Part shown: piece after piece, positions 51,620 to 61,700 of the stretch
How the letters are laid out: each line of letters opens with the position of its first letter
Numbering within the stretch: the first letter of the stretch is position 1
From: JAWLEP01 sp964553045
Lineage (GTDB): Bacteria > Fermentibacterota > Fermentibacteria > Fermentibacterales > JCC-6
Direction of reading: 5' to 3'
Length of the DNA stretch: 64,000 nt
NCBI GenBank assembly: GCA_964553045.1
Contig: CAZKJG010000016.1
Coordinates: 1 to 64,000 of the forward strand
Notes under the pieces: model-generated
Told to the model about the DNA's origin: nothing
What the model saw: the letters and a program-made list of their open reading frames with translations, nothing else
Database searches by the model: none
Program-made: the position numbers and the translations under genes

Positions 51620-54246
51620 TCGTCCGTCTTCTCCGGAACGTCCCCGGCCCGGGAGATGAAGAGGGGCCTCTCCGGCCCCAGCCACCGGCGGGCCACCTCC
51701 AGGAGGTCTTCGGGGGTGAGGGAGAGTGTTCTCCGCAGGCTCTCCAGGTCGTACCCGAGGCTCCTGCCCCTGGCCAGGTGGACCAGTATGTACTCCGCCA
51801 CGCTGCCGTAGTCCATCCGTTCCAGGGAGTGCCTTCCCACCCGGTAGGCGCAGGCCAGCCGGAGCTCTGTTCCGCTCACCGGCTCGGACGCCATCCTGTC
51901 CAGCTCCTCCCTGACCGAGGCCATGGCCCTTCCGGCGCTGGTGCCGCCGGTGGAGAGGTAGAGTATGAGCCTGCCGCACCCGGGCCAGGGCAGATAGGCG
52001 CTTCCCACGGCGTAGGCCAGGCCCTCCCGGTCGCGTACCCTGTGGCCCAGGCGGGAGCCTATTCCGCCCCCCAGCAGCCAGCTTATCAGGCCCATGGCGT
52101 CCCTCTGGCCCGAGAAGCGGTCCGGAGCCTCCAGCCCCATCAGAATTGCCGCCTGCTGCATGCCCTCCATGTGCTGGCTTCTGCTCAGAGGCGTCTCGGG
52201 CAGGCTTCCCACGCTTCTCTCCGGCAGCGGCCCGGAAGGGCCCTGCCATCCTTCCAGCAGCCTGTCCAGGCGATCCAGGACGGCGTCCGCATCCAGGTCT
52301 CCCACCGCCACGAAGATGGCCCCACGGGGCCTGCAGCAGAGCCGGTGCCATGCCCGGACGTCCCCTGAGCCTATTCGGTCCAGGGTCTCAAGTGTGGGTA
52401 TTCGGGCCACCTCGGGGGGGCGGCACATGAGCAGCGAGAGGTTGTCGGCCGCCAGTCCGAAGGGCGACTCGTGCTTGCGGCCGATCTCCGCGGTCTTCTC
52501 GGCCGTCACCCGATCCACGTCTTCCTCGCGGAGGGCCGGATGCAGCAGTACGTCCGCCACCGTCTGCAGGACCTCGTCCGTCATCGACGGCAGGAAGGTG
52601 GCCATGCCCCTGGAGAACTCCCGTCCCGCCCCCAGGTCCAGGCTCCCGCCCCGGTCCTCCAAAACGGCGTGGAGCTGCCTGTAGCCCAGGGACTTCGTTC
52701 CCCGCATCATCGATTCGGCGGTGACGGAGCAGAGCCCCGCCATCTCCGACGGCTCTGCGTCGGAGGCCATGGGGAACGAGAATGACATCGCCGCCGTGGG
52801 GAAGCTGTGGTCCTCGATGACCACTGCCCTCGCCCCGCACTCCAGCACCCGCTCCACCGCGCCCCGGGAGATCGACCTGCGGGGGAGCGCCAGCAGGCGG
52901 TGAGGTACCTGCAGGCCCCGGAGATCGATGGATTCCGGCTCCCGGACGTCTCCGGGAGGCGCTTCGGAGGGGACCTCGGCGGAGGGGGAGAGGACGCCGC
53001 CGCCTGCCGCGGGCTCCATTCGGACCAGCAGCGCCCCGTCGGGGGACAGGTATTCGGCGGCCGCCCGCATCAGGTCCTCCGGAGTGGCGCTGGATGAGGC
53101 TTCCAGCAGCATGTCCGTTCTGTCGACGCTGTCGAAGCGGGTCACGTCCATCCCCAGCTGGATTGCCCTTCCCGCCGGGTTGGAGGAGGCGAAGAGGGCG
53201 TCCGCGCGCACCCGGGTGGCCAGCGATTCCAGCTCTTCGGGGTCCAGCGGCTCGTCGGCGAGGCTCGCAATTGCGGACTCCACCACCTCAGCGGTCTCGC
53301 GGTGCTCCACCCCCGGGGCCAGCGTTGCGGCGACCACGAACAGGCCAGGGTCTATTCCGCCCAGCGACGAGGCGGAGACTCCCACCGCCAGCCCCGTCTC
53401 CACCAGGGAGGACTCCAGTATTCCGGTCCTTCCGGCGGCCAGCCTCAGGGCCAGCATCTTCAGAAGCGCCGCGTCCGGATGATCTCCGGGCGGTACCCGG
53501 AACCCCAGGGCCAGGCGCCTGAGGGTGGAGGGGTGCTCCAGGTCCAGCTCCCGGCGGCCGCCGGGTCGGGGATCGGGCGCGATTCCGGAAGGGGGAGCGG
53601 GGACCGCATCCTCCGAGCCCCTGAAGATCTCGCCGCAGAGCTTCTGCGCATGGTCTTCGTCTATGCATCCGCAGATGGAGAGAACCGCGTTCTCCGGACG
53701 GTAGACCTCATCGTAGTAATCGAGCACCTTCGCCCGCGTGAACCCCTCCACGTCCTCCGCTGCGCCCGCCACCGGCCAGCGGTACGGATGGCTGGGGAAG
53801 GCCTCTGCGTAGAGCCGGTCCATGAGCATGCCGTTGGGATTGTCGCGGCCCGTCATCCGCAGCTCCTCCAGGACCACCTGCCGCTCTGCCGCCAACTCTT
53901 CTGCCGCCATGGTGCAGTTGTGCATCCTGTCCGCCTCTATTCGCAGCACCCGCTCCAGGCTCCTGTCCGGCACCACGGTGTAGTATGCCGTCATGTCCCT
54001 GGAGGTGAAGGCGTTGGCCACTCCACCCGCCCTCTTTATGAGCTGCCAGTACCGCGACGGCGGCATTCGAGTGGTTCCCTTGAACATCATGTGCTCCAGG
54101 AAGTGGCTCAGCCCCCGCACGCCCTTCCTCTCGTTGCGGGAGCCGACCCGGTAGGAGAGAACGCAGGCCGCCACCGGCGCGTACTCCACCCTGCGCAGGA
54201 TTACTGTCATGCCGCCGGGAAGCACTGCTTTTGCGGGCCGGTCCAA
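51616..54246 (-). CDS. M16-family metallopeptidase, two fused M16 modules
   Basis: An 876-residue peptidase. The first half carries the inverted zinc motif HFLEH (in GLSHFLEHMMFKG) and the distal Glu in ERQVVLEELRM. The second half, from about residue 470, repeats the fold (SFPTAAMSFSFPM, SVTAESMMRGT) but lacks HxxEH, as is usual for the non-catalytic partner. There is no clear signal peptide. Fusing both halves in one chain resembles pitrilysin/insulysin, although sequence details look closer to the processing-peptidase type. TTG start at 54246 behind GGAGGGAAGGGCAC. It is coupled to the HPP gene. Confidence 0.9.
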   Translation of the reverse strand: MDRPAKAVLPGGMTVILRRVEYAPVAACVLSYRVGSRNERKGVRGLSHFLEHMMFKGTTRMPPSRYWQLIKRAGGVANAFTSRDMTAYYTVVPDRSLERVLRIEADRMHNCTMAAEELAAERQVVLEELRMTGRDNPNGMLMDRLYAEAFPSHPYRWPVAGAAEDVEGFTRAKVLDYYDEVYRPENAVLSICGCIDEDHAQKLCGEIFRGSEDAVPAPPSGIAPDPRPGGRRELDLEHPSTLRRLALGFRVPPGDHPDAALLKMLALRLAAGRTGILESSLVETGLAVGVSASSLGGIDPGLFVVAATLAPGVEHRETAEVVESAIASLADEPLDPEELESLATRVRADALFASSNPAGRAIQLGMDVTRFDSVDRTDMLLEASSSATPEDLMRAAAEYLSPDGALLVRMEPAAGGGVLSPSAEVPSEAPPGDVREPESIDLRGLQVPHRLLALPRRSISRGAVERVLECGARAVVIEDHSFPTAAMSFSFPMASDAEPSEMAGLCSVTAESMMRGTKSLGYRQLHAVLEDRGGSLDLGAGREFSRGMATFLPSMTDEVLQTVADVLLHPALREEDVDRVTAEKTAEIGRKHESPFGLAADNLSLLMCRPPEVARIPTLETLDRIGSGDVRAWHRLCCRPRGAIFVAVGDLDADAVLDRLDRLLEGWQGPSGPLPERSVGSLPETPLSRSQHMEGMQQAAILMGLEAPDRFSGQRDAMGLISWLLGGGIGSRLGHRVRDREGLAYAVGSAYLPWPGCGRLILYLSTGGTSAGRAMASVREELDRMASEPVSGTELRLACAYRVGRHSLERMDYGSVAEYILVHLARGRSLGYDLESLRRTLSLTPEDLLEVARRWLGPERPLFISRAGDVPEKTDE

Positions 54247-54323
54247 GTGCCCTTCCCTCCAGAGGAAGCCTCAATCGACGAATGTGAAATCTACCCGATT
54301 CCACCCTCCGATGTCACCGGGGC

Positions 54324-54340
54324 CGGGCCCTTCGGGCCCG
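54324..54340. repeat. Small perfect hairpin between divergent genes
   Basis: CGGGCCC (54324-54330) and GGGCCCG (54334-54340) with a TTC loop, in the 160-base divergent region between the M16 and P5C dehydrogenase genes. Function unknown. Confidence 0.35.
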
Positions 54341-54405
54341 TCGGCTTGGACGGGAATGACGGGATCGATATGTTACCCTGACATCAACATACAGAAGGGA
54401 GGAAC

Positions 54406-56040
54406 ATGTTCGACGCTGCATCAGACGTACCGTTTCCGGCCAACGAGCCGGTCCTTTCCTACGCTCCCGGGACCAAGGAGAGAGAGGCCCTGGAGAAGGA
54501 GCTGAAGAGACTCGGGTCAGGGGTGGAGGAGATTCCACTGATCATCGGCGGCAAAGAGGTTAAGACGGGTGACATCGCCGAGGTGGTCTGCCCCCACGAT
54601 CACGGTCACGTTCTGGCCCGCTACCATCGGGCAGGCCCCGAGCACGTTGAGATGGCCGTCGAGACCGCCATGGAGGCATGGCGGGAGTGGTCGGACATGG
54701 ACCACGATCAGCGGTTCGCCGTCTTTCTCAAGGCCGCCGAGCTGCTCTCCGGCCCTCGCAGGCACACCGTCAACGCCGCCACCATGCTCAACCAGTCGAA
54801 GAACCCCTTTCAGGCCGAGATAGACAGCGCCTGCGAGCTGATCGACTTCTGGCGCTTCAATCCGTGGTATGCCCAGCAGATCTACGCCCAGCAGCCCCTC
54901 TACAGCCCTGATGGCACCTGGAACAGGACCGAGTACAGGCCCCTGGAAGGCTTCGTTCTGGCGGTGACCCCGTTCAACTTCGTCTCCATAGGCGGCAACC
55001 TTCCCACTGCTCCGGCCATGATGGGGAACGTGGTCATCTGGAAGCCGGCCTCTTCGGTGGTATTCTCCAACTACCAGATAATGAAGATCCTCATGGAGGC
55101 CGGAATGCCGGCCGGAGTGATCAACTTCCTGCCCGGTTCGGGCTCGAAGATCGGCGACCCGCTGGTGGACAGTCCCCATCTGGCCGGCATCCACTTCACC
55201 GGCAGCACAGGCACCCTGCAGCACATGTGGAGAAGGGTGGCGGACAACCTCGACAGATACCGCGGCTTCCCCAGGATCGTGGGGGAGACCGGGGGGAAGG
55301 ACTTCGTGATGGTCCACCCCAGCGCCGACGTCGAGCAGGTATCCACCGCCCTGATCCGTGGAGCCTGGGAGTACCAGGGCCAGAAGTGCTCGGCGGTGAG
55401 CAGGGCCTACGTACCCAAGTCGATGTGGGACGGCGTGAGGAAGCGCCTGGTGGCCGCAGCCGGGGAGATAGAGCCCGGCCCGGTGGAGGAAGTGTCCAGG
55501 TTCTTCAACGCCGTGATAGACCGTGCGGCCTTCGAGAGCATCGGGGAGTACCTGGACCTAGCCCGGGAGTCCGAAGACTGCGAGGTAGTCACCGGCGGGG
55601 GCCGTGACGACAGCGTGGGCTACTTCATCGAGCCCACAGTAGTGCGCACCACGGACCCGAAGCACCGGCTGATGCAGGAGGAGATCTTCGGCCCCGTCCT
55701 CACCGTCTACGTATACGATGACTCCAAGTGGGAGGAGACCCTCTCGCTGTGCGACGGGACCTCCCCCTACGGCCTCACCGGTGCGGTGTTCGCCACAGAC
55801 CGCCAGGCGGTGGCCAAGGCCGAGACCGCGCTGCGCCACAGCGCCGGTAACTTCTACATCAACGACAAGCCCACGGGAGCCGTGGTGGGACAGCAGCCCT
55901 TCGGGGGCGCCCGGGCGTCGGGAACCAACGACAAGGCCGGCAGCGCCTTCAACCTCATGCGCTGGGTGAGCCCCAGGGCGGTGAAGGAGAACTTCAACCC
56001 GCCCCGGGACTACGGCTACCCCTTCATGGACAGGGACTGA
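54406..56040 (+). CDS. pruA: L-glutamate gamma-semialdehyde (1-pyrroline-5-carboxylate) dehydrogenase, ALDH4 type
   Basis: A 544-residue aldehyde dehydrogenase. The catalytic Cys is in YQGQKCSAVSRAYVP and the general-base Glu in VGETGGKDFVMV. Also present are FTGSTGTLQHMW and EIFGPVLTVYVYDDS. Length and motifs (NEPVLSYAPGTKE, DKPTGAVVGQQPFGGARASG) fit the ALDH4/P5CDH branch, close to the eukaryotic and Bacteroidetes enzymes. It oxidises glutamate semialdehyde to glutamate with NAD+, the second step of proline breakdown. No proline dehydrogenase gene is adjacent. GAAGGGAGGAAC precedes the ATG. Confidence 0.93.
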   Translation: MFDAASDVPFPANEPVLSYAPGTKEREALEKELKRLGSGVEEIPLIIGGKEVKTGDIAEVVCPHDHGHVLARYHRAGPEHVEMAVETAMEAWREWSDMDHDQRFAVFLKAAELLSGPRRHTVNAATMLNQSKNPFQAEIDSACELIDFWRFNPWYAQQIYAQQPLYSPDGTWNRTEYRPLEGFVLAVTPFNFVSIGGNLPTAPAMMGNVVIWKPASSVVFSNYQIMKILMEAGMPAGVINFLPGSGSKIGDPLVDSPHLAGIHFTGSTGTLQHMWRRVADNLDRYRGFPRIVGETGGKDFVMVHPSADVEQVSTALIRGAWEYQGQKCSAVSRAYVPKSMWDGVRKRLVAAAGEIEPGPVEEVSRFFNAVIDRAAFESIGEYLDLARESEDCEVVTGGGRDDSVGYFIEPTVVRTTDPKHRLMQEEIFGPVLTVYVYDDSKWEETLSLCDGTSPYGLTGAVFATDRQAVAKAETALRHSAGNFYINDKPTGAVVGQQPFGGARASGTNDKAGSAFNLMRWVSPRAVKENFNPPRDYGYPFMDRD

Positions 56041-56062
56041 CCGGCGCTTTAGCGCAGCAGCA

Positions 56063-56083
56063 GGGGCGGGCCCGGCCCGCCCC
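56063..56083 (+). terminator. GC-rich hairpin after pruA
   Basis: A 9-bp perfect stem GGGGCGGGC (56063-56071) / GCCCGCCCC (56075-56083) with a CCG loop, 22 bases after the stop. There is no clear T run, so it is a weak terminator candidate. Confidence 0.45.
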
Positions 56084-56160
56084 TGACTGCCTTGCGGAAT
56101 CGGGAACAGGCCTTTCCTGAAACGCCGCCCGGGCAATCGGGCGGAGCGGCCCGGGGTTCC

Positions 56161-56658
56161 TCAGTGGTAGCTGCGGAGACTGAACGTGATGACGGATCCC
56201 CGGCTGCAGCGCAGCACGTTCTCCTCATCGAAGGAAATCTCCGAGACAGGCATCTCCCCGCGGTCCATCGTCTCGGGGCCCCGGGGCCCTTCGTACATCA
56301 CCTCGAACTCCACGTGGGGGTCCCACTCGTCCAGGACCTCGGGCGGCGGGGCCTCCGGGCCGCTGTAGCCGGGGTCGCCAAGCTGTACCAGGAGGTAGTC
56401 GGGGGTCCACACCGCCGAGTTGCCTGCGGCCTCCCGGACGCTGCTGCGGGATGTCGCGGGCTCCCCCACGTCGCTCTCGTAGTGGATGGCGACGAAGATC
56501 TCCGGAGGACCGCCCGTCCCGTTCCAGTCCGAACCGTCGGGCCTGGCCCGGGGGATGTCCTCCACCCGGAGCTCTGTGATGATGTAGGGGGTGCATGGTC
56601 CGATGTAGGCTGCGGCCGCTGCGGCGAGCGCCGCCGCCAGGGCGAGGGCCTTTAGCAT
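56161..56658 (-). CDS. Secreted hypothetical protein
   Basis: A 165-residue protein with an alanine-rich signal peptide (LKALALAAALAAAAAAYIGP). A beta-rich mature part follows (ITELRVEDIPRA, FVAIHYESDVGE, PHVEFEVMYEGPRGP). Two cysteines (PCTPY, LRCSRG) may pair outside the cell. No family recognised. GGGAAGACGT precedes the ATG. Confidence 0.65.
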   Translation of the reverse strand: MLKALALAAALAAAAAAYIGPCTPYIITELRVEDIPRARPDGSDWNGTGGPPEIFVAIHYESDVGEPATSRSSVREAAGNSAVWTPDYLLVQLGDPGYSGPEAPPPEVLDEWDPHVEFEVMYEGPRGPETMDRGEMPVSEISFDEENVLRCSRGSVITFSLRSYH

Positions 56659-56844
56659 ACGTCTTCCCTTTCGTTAATGGGCTGTATGTCTCATCACGGT
56701 ACGCAACGAATACGATTACGCAACTTCAGCCTCGGTCAAGCCCACCGCCGACGGAGGGGCATTGACACGGAGCGCAGCGACTCTGCAGCCTAGACGAAGC
56801 GACGATGCTGGCCGGGCCCATGAAGAGAAGGCGGGAGCAATGTG

Positions 56845-57405
56845 ATGGGCGCCCTGGAAGAGCTGCAGTGCTCCAGGTGTGGAAGCGTCGACCTGGAAGA
56901 GGTCTCCCCGGATCGGTTCAGATGCACCTACTGCGGCTGCTACCTGCAGCGCGACGTTCCGGAAGCGAACCTGACCGTCGACCACCGCAGGTGCCCCGAG
57001 TGCGGGCAGGTGAACGAACCCCACGCCAGCTACTGCGGGCGCTGCGGCTTTCGAATGGTCAGGGCCTGTCCACGCTGCGCCCATCTGTTTCGCTGGGACA
57101 TGACATGCTGCCCCAGATGCGGTTTCCGACAGGACCCCGACGAGCGGTTCGTCTGCCTTCTGCAGGGCGGTCTGGGTCAGTTCTGGGTGCTCACCAGCAA
57201 GAAGCTGTATCACAGGGTCACCAATGCGCTCGTGGAGGTCTTCGAGTCGGTTCCGCTGGAAAGCGTGAAGAGGGTCCGCTACAGGAAGGGCATATTCTCC
57301 AACAAGCTGAAGGTCTTCCGCAATGGTGGCCGGAACATGGTTATTCTCTCCGACGGCAACGAGCAGATGTACCGCCACCTGCGGGAGTTGACCGAATCCG
57401 GATGA
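56845..57405 (+). CDS. Zinc-ribbon protein with C-terminal PH-like domain
   Basis: A 186-residue protein. It has multiple CxxC pairs, forming three to four zinc ribbons: CSRCGSVDLEE...CTYCGC, CPECGQ...CGRCGF, CPRCAH...CPRCGF. A beta-rich domain follows (FWVLTSKKLYHRVTN, SVPLESVKRVRYRKG, MVILSDGNEQMYRHLREL), like bacterial PH/GRAM-like modules. ATG at 56845 behind GGGAG; a GTG one codon upstream is possible. Role unknown; likely a cytosolic adaptor or regulator. Confidence 0.75.
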   Translation: MGALEELQCSRCGSVDLEEVSPDRFRCTYCGCYLQRDVPEANLTVDHRRCPECGQVNEPHASYCGRCGFRMVRACPRCAHLFRWDMTCCPRCGFRQDPDERFVCLLQGGLGQFWVLTSKKLYHRVTNALVEVFESVPLESVKRVRYRKGIFSNKLKVFRNGGRNMVILSDGNEQMYRHLRELTESG

Positions 57406-57469
57406 TGAGGGATGAATAGGGCGTAGGTCGAGATACCGACAACTCACCGATGGGGCGCTTGCAGGCGGC

Positions 57470-58762
57470 ATGGACGATGCTCTGACCAGGATACTGTGCA
57501 CCGGCGACATACACATGGGCCGGGTGCCATCCGCACTTCCCGAGGATGCCGGCGTCAGAAGGCACAGCGCCACCAGCGCGTGGAGGGGCCTGGTCGACGA
57601 GGCGGTCGAGCGCCGCGTACACGCGGTGATCCTGACAGGCGACATCGTAGACCGCGCTAACCGATCCTACGAGTCCATCGGCCCCCTGGAGGCCGGGCTG
57701 CGCATGCTCGCCGAGGCGGGAATCCGCGCTTTTGCGGTGGCGGGCAACCACGACTTCGATGTCCTTCCCCGGCTGGCGGATGTTCTCGAGCCCGGCCTGC
57801 TGACAGTGCTGGGCCGGGGGGGCAGCTGGTCGGAGGAGCCCCTGGTCCCCGACGGGAAGACCGCTCCCCGCCTGGTCATCCGCGGCTGGTCGTTCCCCGC
57901 GCAGCACGTGTCCAGCTCACCGCTTTCAGACCTTCCGGAGGTCCGCTACGACCTGCCCGTCATCGGGGTGATGCACGCCGATCTGGACGCGCCCGGCAGC
58001 AATTACGCCCCGGTGGCAAGGGCGGAGCTCTCGGGCAGAGGAGTGGGAACCTGGCTTCTGGGCCATATCCACAAACCCTTCCGCGGCAGGACGGATACCG
58101 GTGAGATGTACCTGTACCCCGGCTCACCGCAGCCGCTCGATCCCGGAGAGGACGGCAAGCACGGTCCCTGGCTGCTGGAGGTCGGCCCCGAGGGCGAGGT
58201 GGAAGCCGGCATGCTGCCCCTGGCCACCGTCCGATACGACAGCGTCGAGGTTAGCATGGAGGATGCAGAGAGCGAGTCGGAAGTCAGGGAGCGCCTCATT
58301 AGCGCCATTGCCGATGCCGGTGCAGACGGGGACGCTTCCGGCCGGGTCGAGCACCTGGTGCTCCGGGCGGTCCTGGTCGGACGCACCACCCTGCAGCGCA
58401 GGCTCCGGGAGATCACCCGGGGCGCCAGCGATGATCTCAGGATGGAGTCCGGAGACGCCTCGGTGTCCCTGGAAAGGGTACTCTTCGATACCCGCCCCGC
58501 CCATGACCTCCGGCGGCTTGCCGAAAGGAAGTCCCCCGTCGGGATACTGGCCCGCTGGATCATGGCCCTGGAGGGCGGCGGGCAGACACCGGAGGCGCGC
58601 GGGCTCCTGGAGGCGGTGGAGCAGAAGATCGGGGAGCTGCGGGGGTCCCGCGTATGTGCTCCGGTCCGCGAACACCTGGATGGGCTGAAAATCGCCGACC
58701 TGGCCAGAAGGCAGGCGCTGCTGCTTCTCGACGAGCTGCAGTCCCAGATCGGGGGGGAGTAG
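57470..58762 (+). CDS. SbcD/Mre11-like (YhaO-type) metallophosphoesterase
   Basis: A 430-residue protein. The two-metal phosphoesterase motifs are in order: TGDIHMG, TGDIVDRAN, GNHDFD, IGVMHADLD and LLGHIHKPF. After residue 260 a capping/partner-binding part follows. It stands three bases before the ATPase gene, in the usual arrangement of SbcD-SbcC or YhaO-YhaN pairs that process DNA ends. The motif details (GVMHADLDAPGSNYAPV) favour the YhaO-like branch. Confidence 0.88.
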   Translation: MDDALTRILCTGDIHMGRVPSALPEDAGVRRHSATSAWRGLVDEAVERRVHAVILTGDIVDRANRSYESIGPLEAGLRMLAEAGIRAFAVAGNHDFDVLPRLADVLEPGLLTVLGRGGSWSEEPLVPDGKTAPRLVIRGWSFPAQHVSSSPLSDLPEVRYDLPVIGVMHADLDAPGSNYAPVARAELSGRGVGTWLLGHIHKPFRGRTDTGEMYLYPGSPQPLDPGEDGKHGPWLLEVGPEGEVEAGMLPLATVRYDSVEVSMEDAESESEVRERLISAIADAGADGDASGRVEHLVLRAVLVGRTTLQRRLREITRGASDDLRMESGDASVSLERVLFDTRPAHDLRRLAERKSPVGILARWIMALEGGGQTPEARGLLEAVEQKIGELRGSRVCAPVREHLDGLKIADLARRQALLLLDELQSQIGGE

Positions 58763-58765
58763 CGC

Positions 58766-61700
58766 GTGGGCCGCGAAAGCCCGACGCTGTTGCAGCTGCG
58801 AATCATCCGGATGCCGGGCTTCCCCCGCGCACAGTCCTTTGCGCTGGATGAGCTGGTGCCGGGCATCAACGTCCTGTACGGACCCAACGAGATAGGCAAG
58901 ACAACGGTTGCCGATGCCATCGGAATGCTGCTGCACGGCCGGCCCGGAGGCGGGCGCGAGGAGCTGGAGGCGCTGGTCGGGATCGGGGAGGACTGCCGTG
59001 ACGTGGTCTACATCAACGGCGGGTTCGACCCCGAGCCTCCCCACCGGCTGCCCGCCGACCACACCCGCTACCGGCTCAGCCTGCATGAGCTGCTGCAGGC
59101 CGGGGACCCCAACCGCAGCTTCGCCGAGCTCGTCCTCCGGGAGTCGGCCGGAGGCTGCGACGTCCGTGGCGCCGGAGAGGCGCTGGGGTTCAGGGAAGCA
59201 CCTCCATCCACGAACATCGGCGAGTACACCCGGTACAGGACCTGCAGGAACAGGCTGAAGGAGGCCAGGAGCAGCGCCGAGGACCCCCGACGCCTGGAGG
59301 ATGAGCTGCAAGGCCTCCAAAGCGAGAAGAGGGAGGTACAGAGAGAGTCGGAGACCGCCGACGCCCTCGAGGTCGCACTCGAGTACGCAGGGCACTCCTC
59401 CGGGCTGAACAGCCTGCGCAGCGAGCTGGATGCGTTGCCCGATCCGCTCGAGTCCATGACGGGCGACGAGGCCGACCGGCTGAAGGCCCTCAGGAAGGAG
59501 TGCAAGGCTCTCGAGAGGGAGCTCGAAGAGGCCGAGGGCACTCTGGCCGATGCGCAGCGGGAGATGGAGCGGACCGGCCTGTCCGGCGCCGTTCCCCGCA
59601 AGCTGCTCAAAGAGCTTGGCGGCAAGGTCGAAGCCATGAAGCAGATCAGCAGGGATATCGACTCGCTTCAGCGCAGGCTCGGCGGCCTGGAGGGGAAGCT
59701 CAGGGAGACGGAGAAGACACTGGGTGACACGGTAGACCCCGCCGCCCTCGGTAGGGTAGATGTCGCTCTTGTCGACCGGGCCGGAAAGGTGGCCCGCAGA
59801 CTGGCCGGCCTTCATGCAAGCGAGGAGGAGCTTCGAGCGGTAACCAGGATTCAGTCCGGCGACTCACCCGAGGTGGACGCCGACGAGCTCAGGGATGCCG
59901 GACGCGCCCTGAGACGCTGGCTGGCGTCGCCGGAGCCGCGACGGTCCGGCAGACGGACGTTAGATCTTGCCGGCGCCGCTCTGGCCGTAGTGGCCGGTAT
60001 GGGCGGAATAGCGCTAACGATTTTCGGCAAGACCGGATGGCCCGCCGCCGTGGTCGGGGCCGCGGCACTGGCAGCAGGTCTGATCCTCGTCTCCGGTTTC
60101 CTGACAGGGCGCCCGGAAACCGACAATCGCCCCGTCTACCGCGGCGAGTTCGAGCGCGCCGGGGTCGAGCCCCCCCGGAGCTGGAGCCGGGATGGGGTCT
60201 CGGACCGCCTCGACGAGCTGGAGAACTCCCTGGCCGGGGCTCGCCTGGCGGAGAGGTGCCGAAGCAGCAGGGAGCGGATAGAGCGGGAGATCGCGAAGCT
60301 CAGAGACGGGCTTGAGGACGAGGCCGGTCGTCTCTCGGAGCAGGTGGGAGCTCCCATTACGGGTAACGGTGAAGGGTTTCTCTCGCTCGTTGCGAACCTC
60401 AACAGGTGGCAGGAGGTCCGCGCCGACAAGATCGGGGTGGAGGGTGAGCTGGAGGAAGCCCGTAAGCAGTACCTGGAGCTGGCCCACGAGGTCTCGGAGG
60501 CTCTCGTCCCGTACGGCTTCGATTCCTCCGAAGACCTGCAGGCCCTCAATGCCGCAGTCGGGGACCTCTCCGAGAGGGCAGATACATACCGGAGGGGAAT
60601 GGACCGCAGGGAAAACGCCGAAAAGGACAGGGCCCGCGCCGAAGACCGCATGAAGGCGAAAGAGGGGGAGATGGCGGACCTCTTCGAGAGGCTCGGACTG
60701 AAGGACGGGGACGAGGCCGGCCTAAGGCGGCTCTGCGGACAGGTGGAGAAGTACAACTCCCTTCGGGAAGAGGCGAGCAAGGCCTCCACGCTGGCCGAGG
60801 CGTCTCTACGCAGGCTCAAGGACATGCCCGGCTGCGAGCCGAAAATGGCCGACCTCGACGAGGCCACCCTGGAGCTTCGGCTTGGCGAGCTGGACGGTTG
60901 CGGCAGCCGCCTCAAAGAGCTGAATGAGGAGATTCCGACCCTGCAGGAACGGATACGACAGGCCAAGCAAAGCCACGAGATCGAAGACGCCCTCGGGTCT
61001 CTGGACGGTGCCAGGCACGACCTTGCGCTCAGACTGGAGGAGCACGCCGGGAAGATGGCGGGGTGGGCCGTGGCGGAGACCCTCATGGAGGCGACCAGGG
61101 ACTCCAGCCGCCCGAAGGTGTTCCATCGGGCTGCGGAGCTGCTGGCCGACTTCACCAGGGGCCGCTGCGAGCTGAGATTCGACGAAGGCGGGAGTCCGGA
61201 GTTCCGGGCGCGGGACACCGTTCATCGAACCACCAAGGGCCTTGACGAGCTGTCCTCCGGCACCAGGGTCCAGCTGCTGATGGCCGTCAGGCTGGCCTTC
61301 GTGGAGCGCGAGGAGAGAGGCGCCAGGCTGCCGGTGGTTTTCGACGAGGCTCTGGCCAACAGCGACCGCGCCAGGGCGGAGGCGACAATCGGGGCGATGA
61401 TCGACACCGCCCGCAGTGGCCGGCAGGTCTTCTACCTCACCGCCCAGGAGGATGAGGTGTCCAAGTGGAAGGCGGCCCTGGAGGGCTGCGACGATCCCCC
61501 CGAGCATCGGTTCATCGACCTCGCCCGGGTCAGGAAGCTCCAAGATGCAAGAAGGGCTCCAGCCCTGCAGCCGGTGCCGGTGGATGCCCTTGCCGTCCCC
61601 CCACCGGAGGGAAGGGGCCACGCCGCATACGGCAGCCTCCTCGAAGTGCCGCCGTTCGATCCTTCGGCCGAAACCGGCGCCGCTCACATCTGGTACGTGG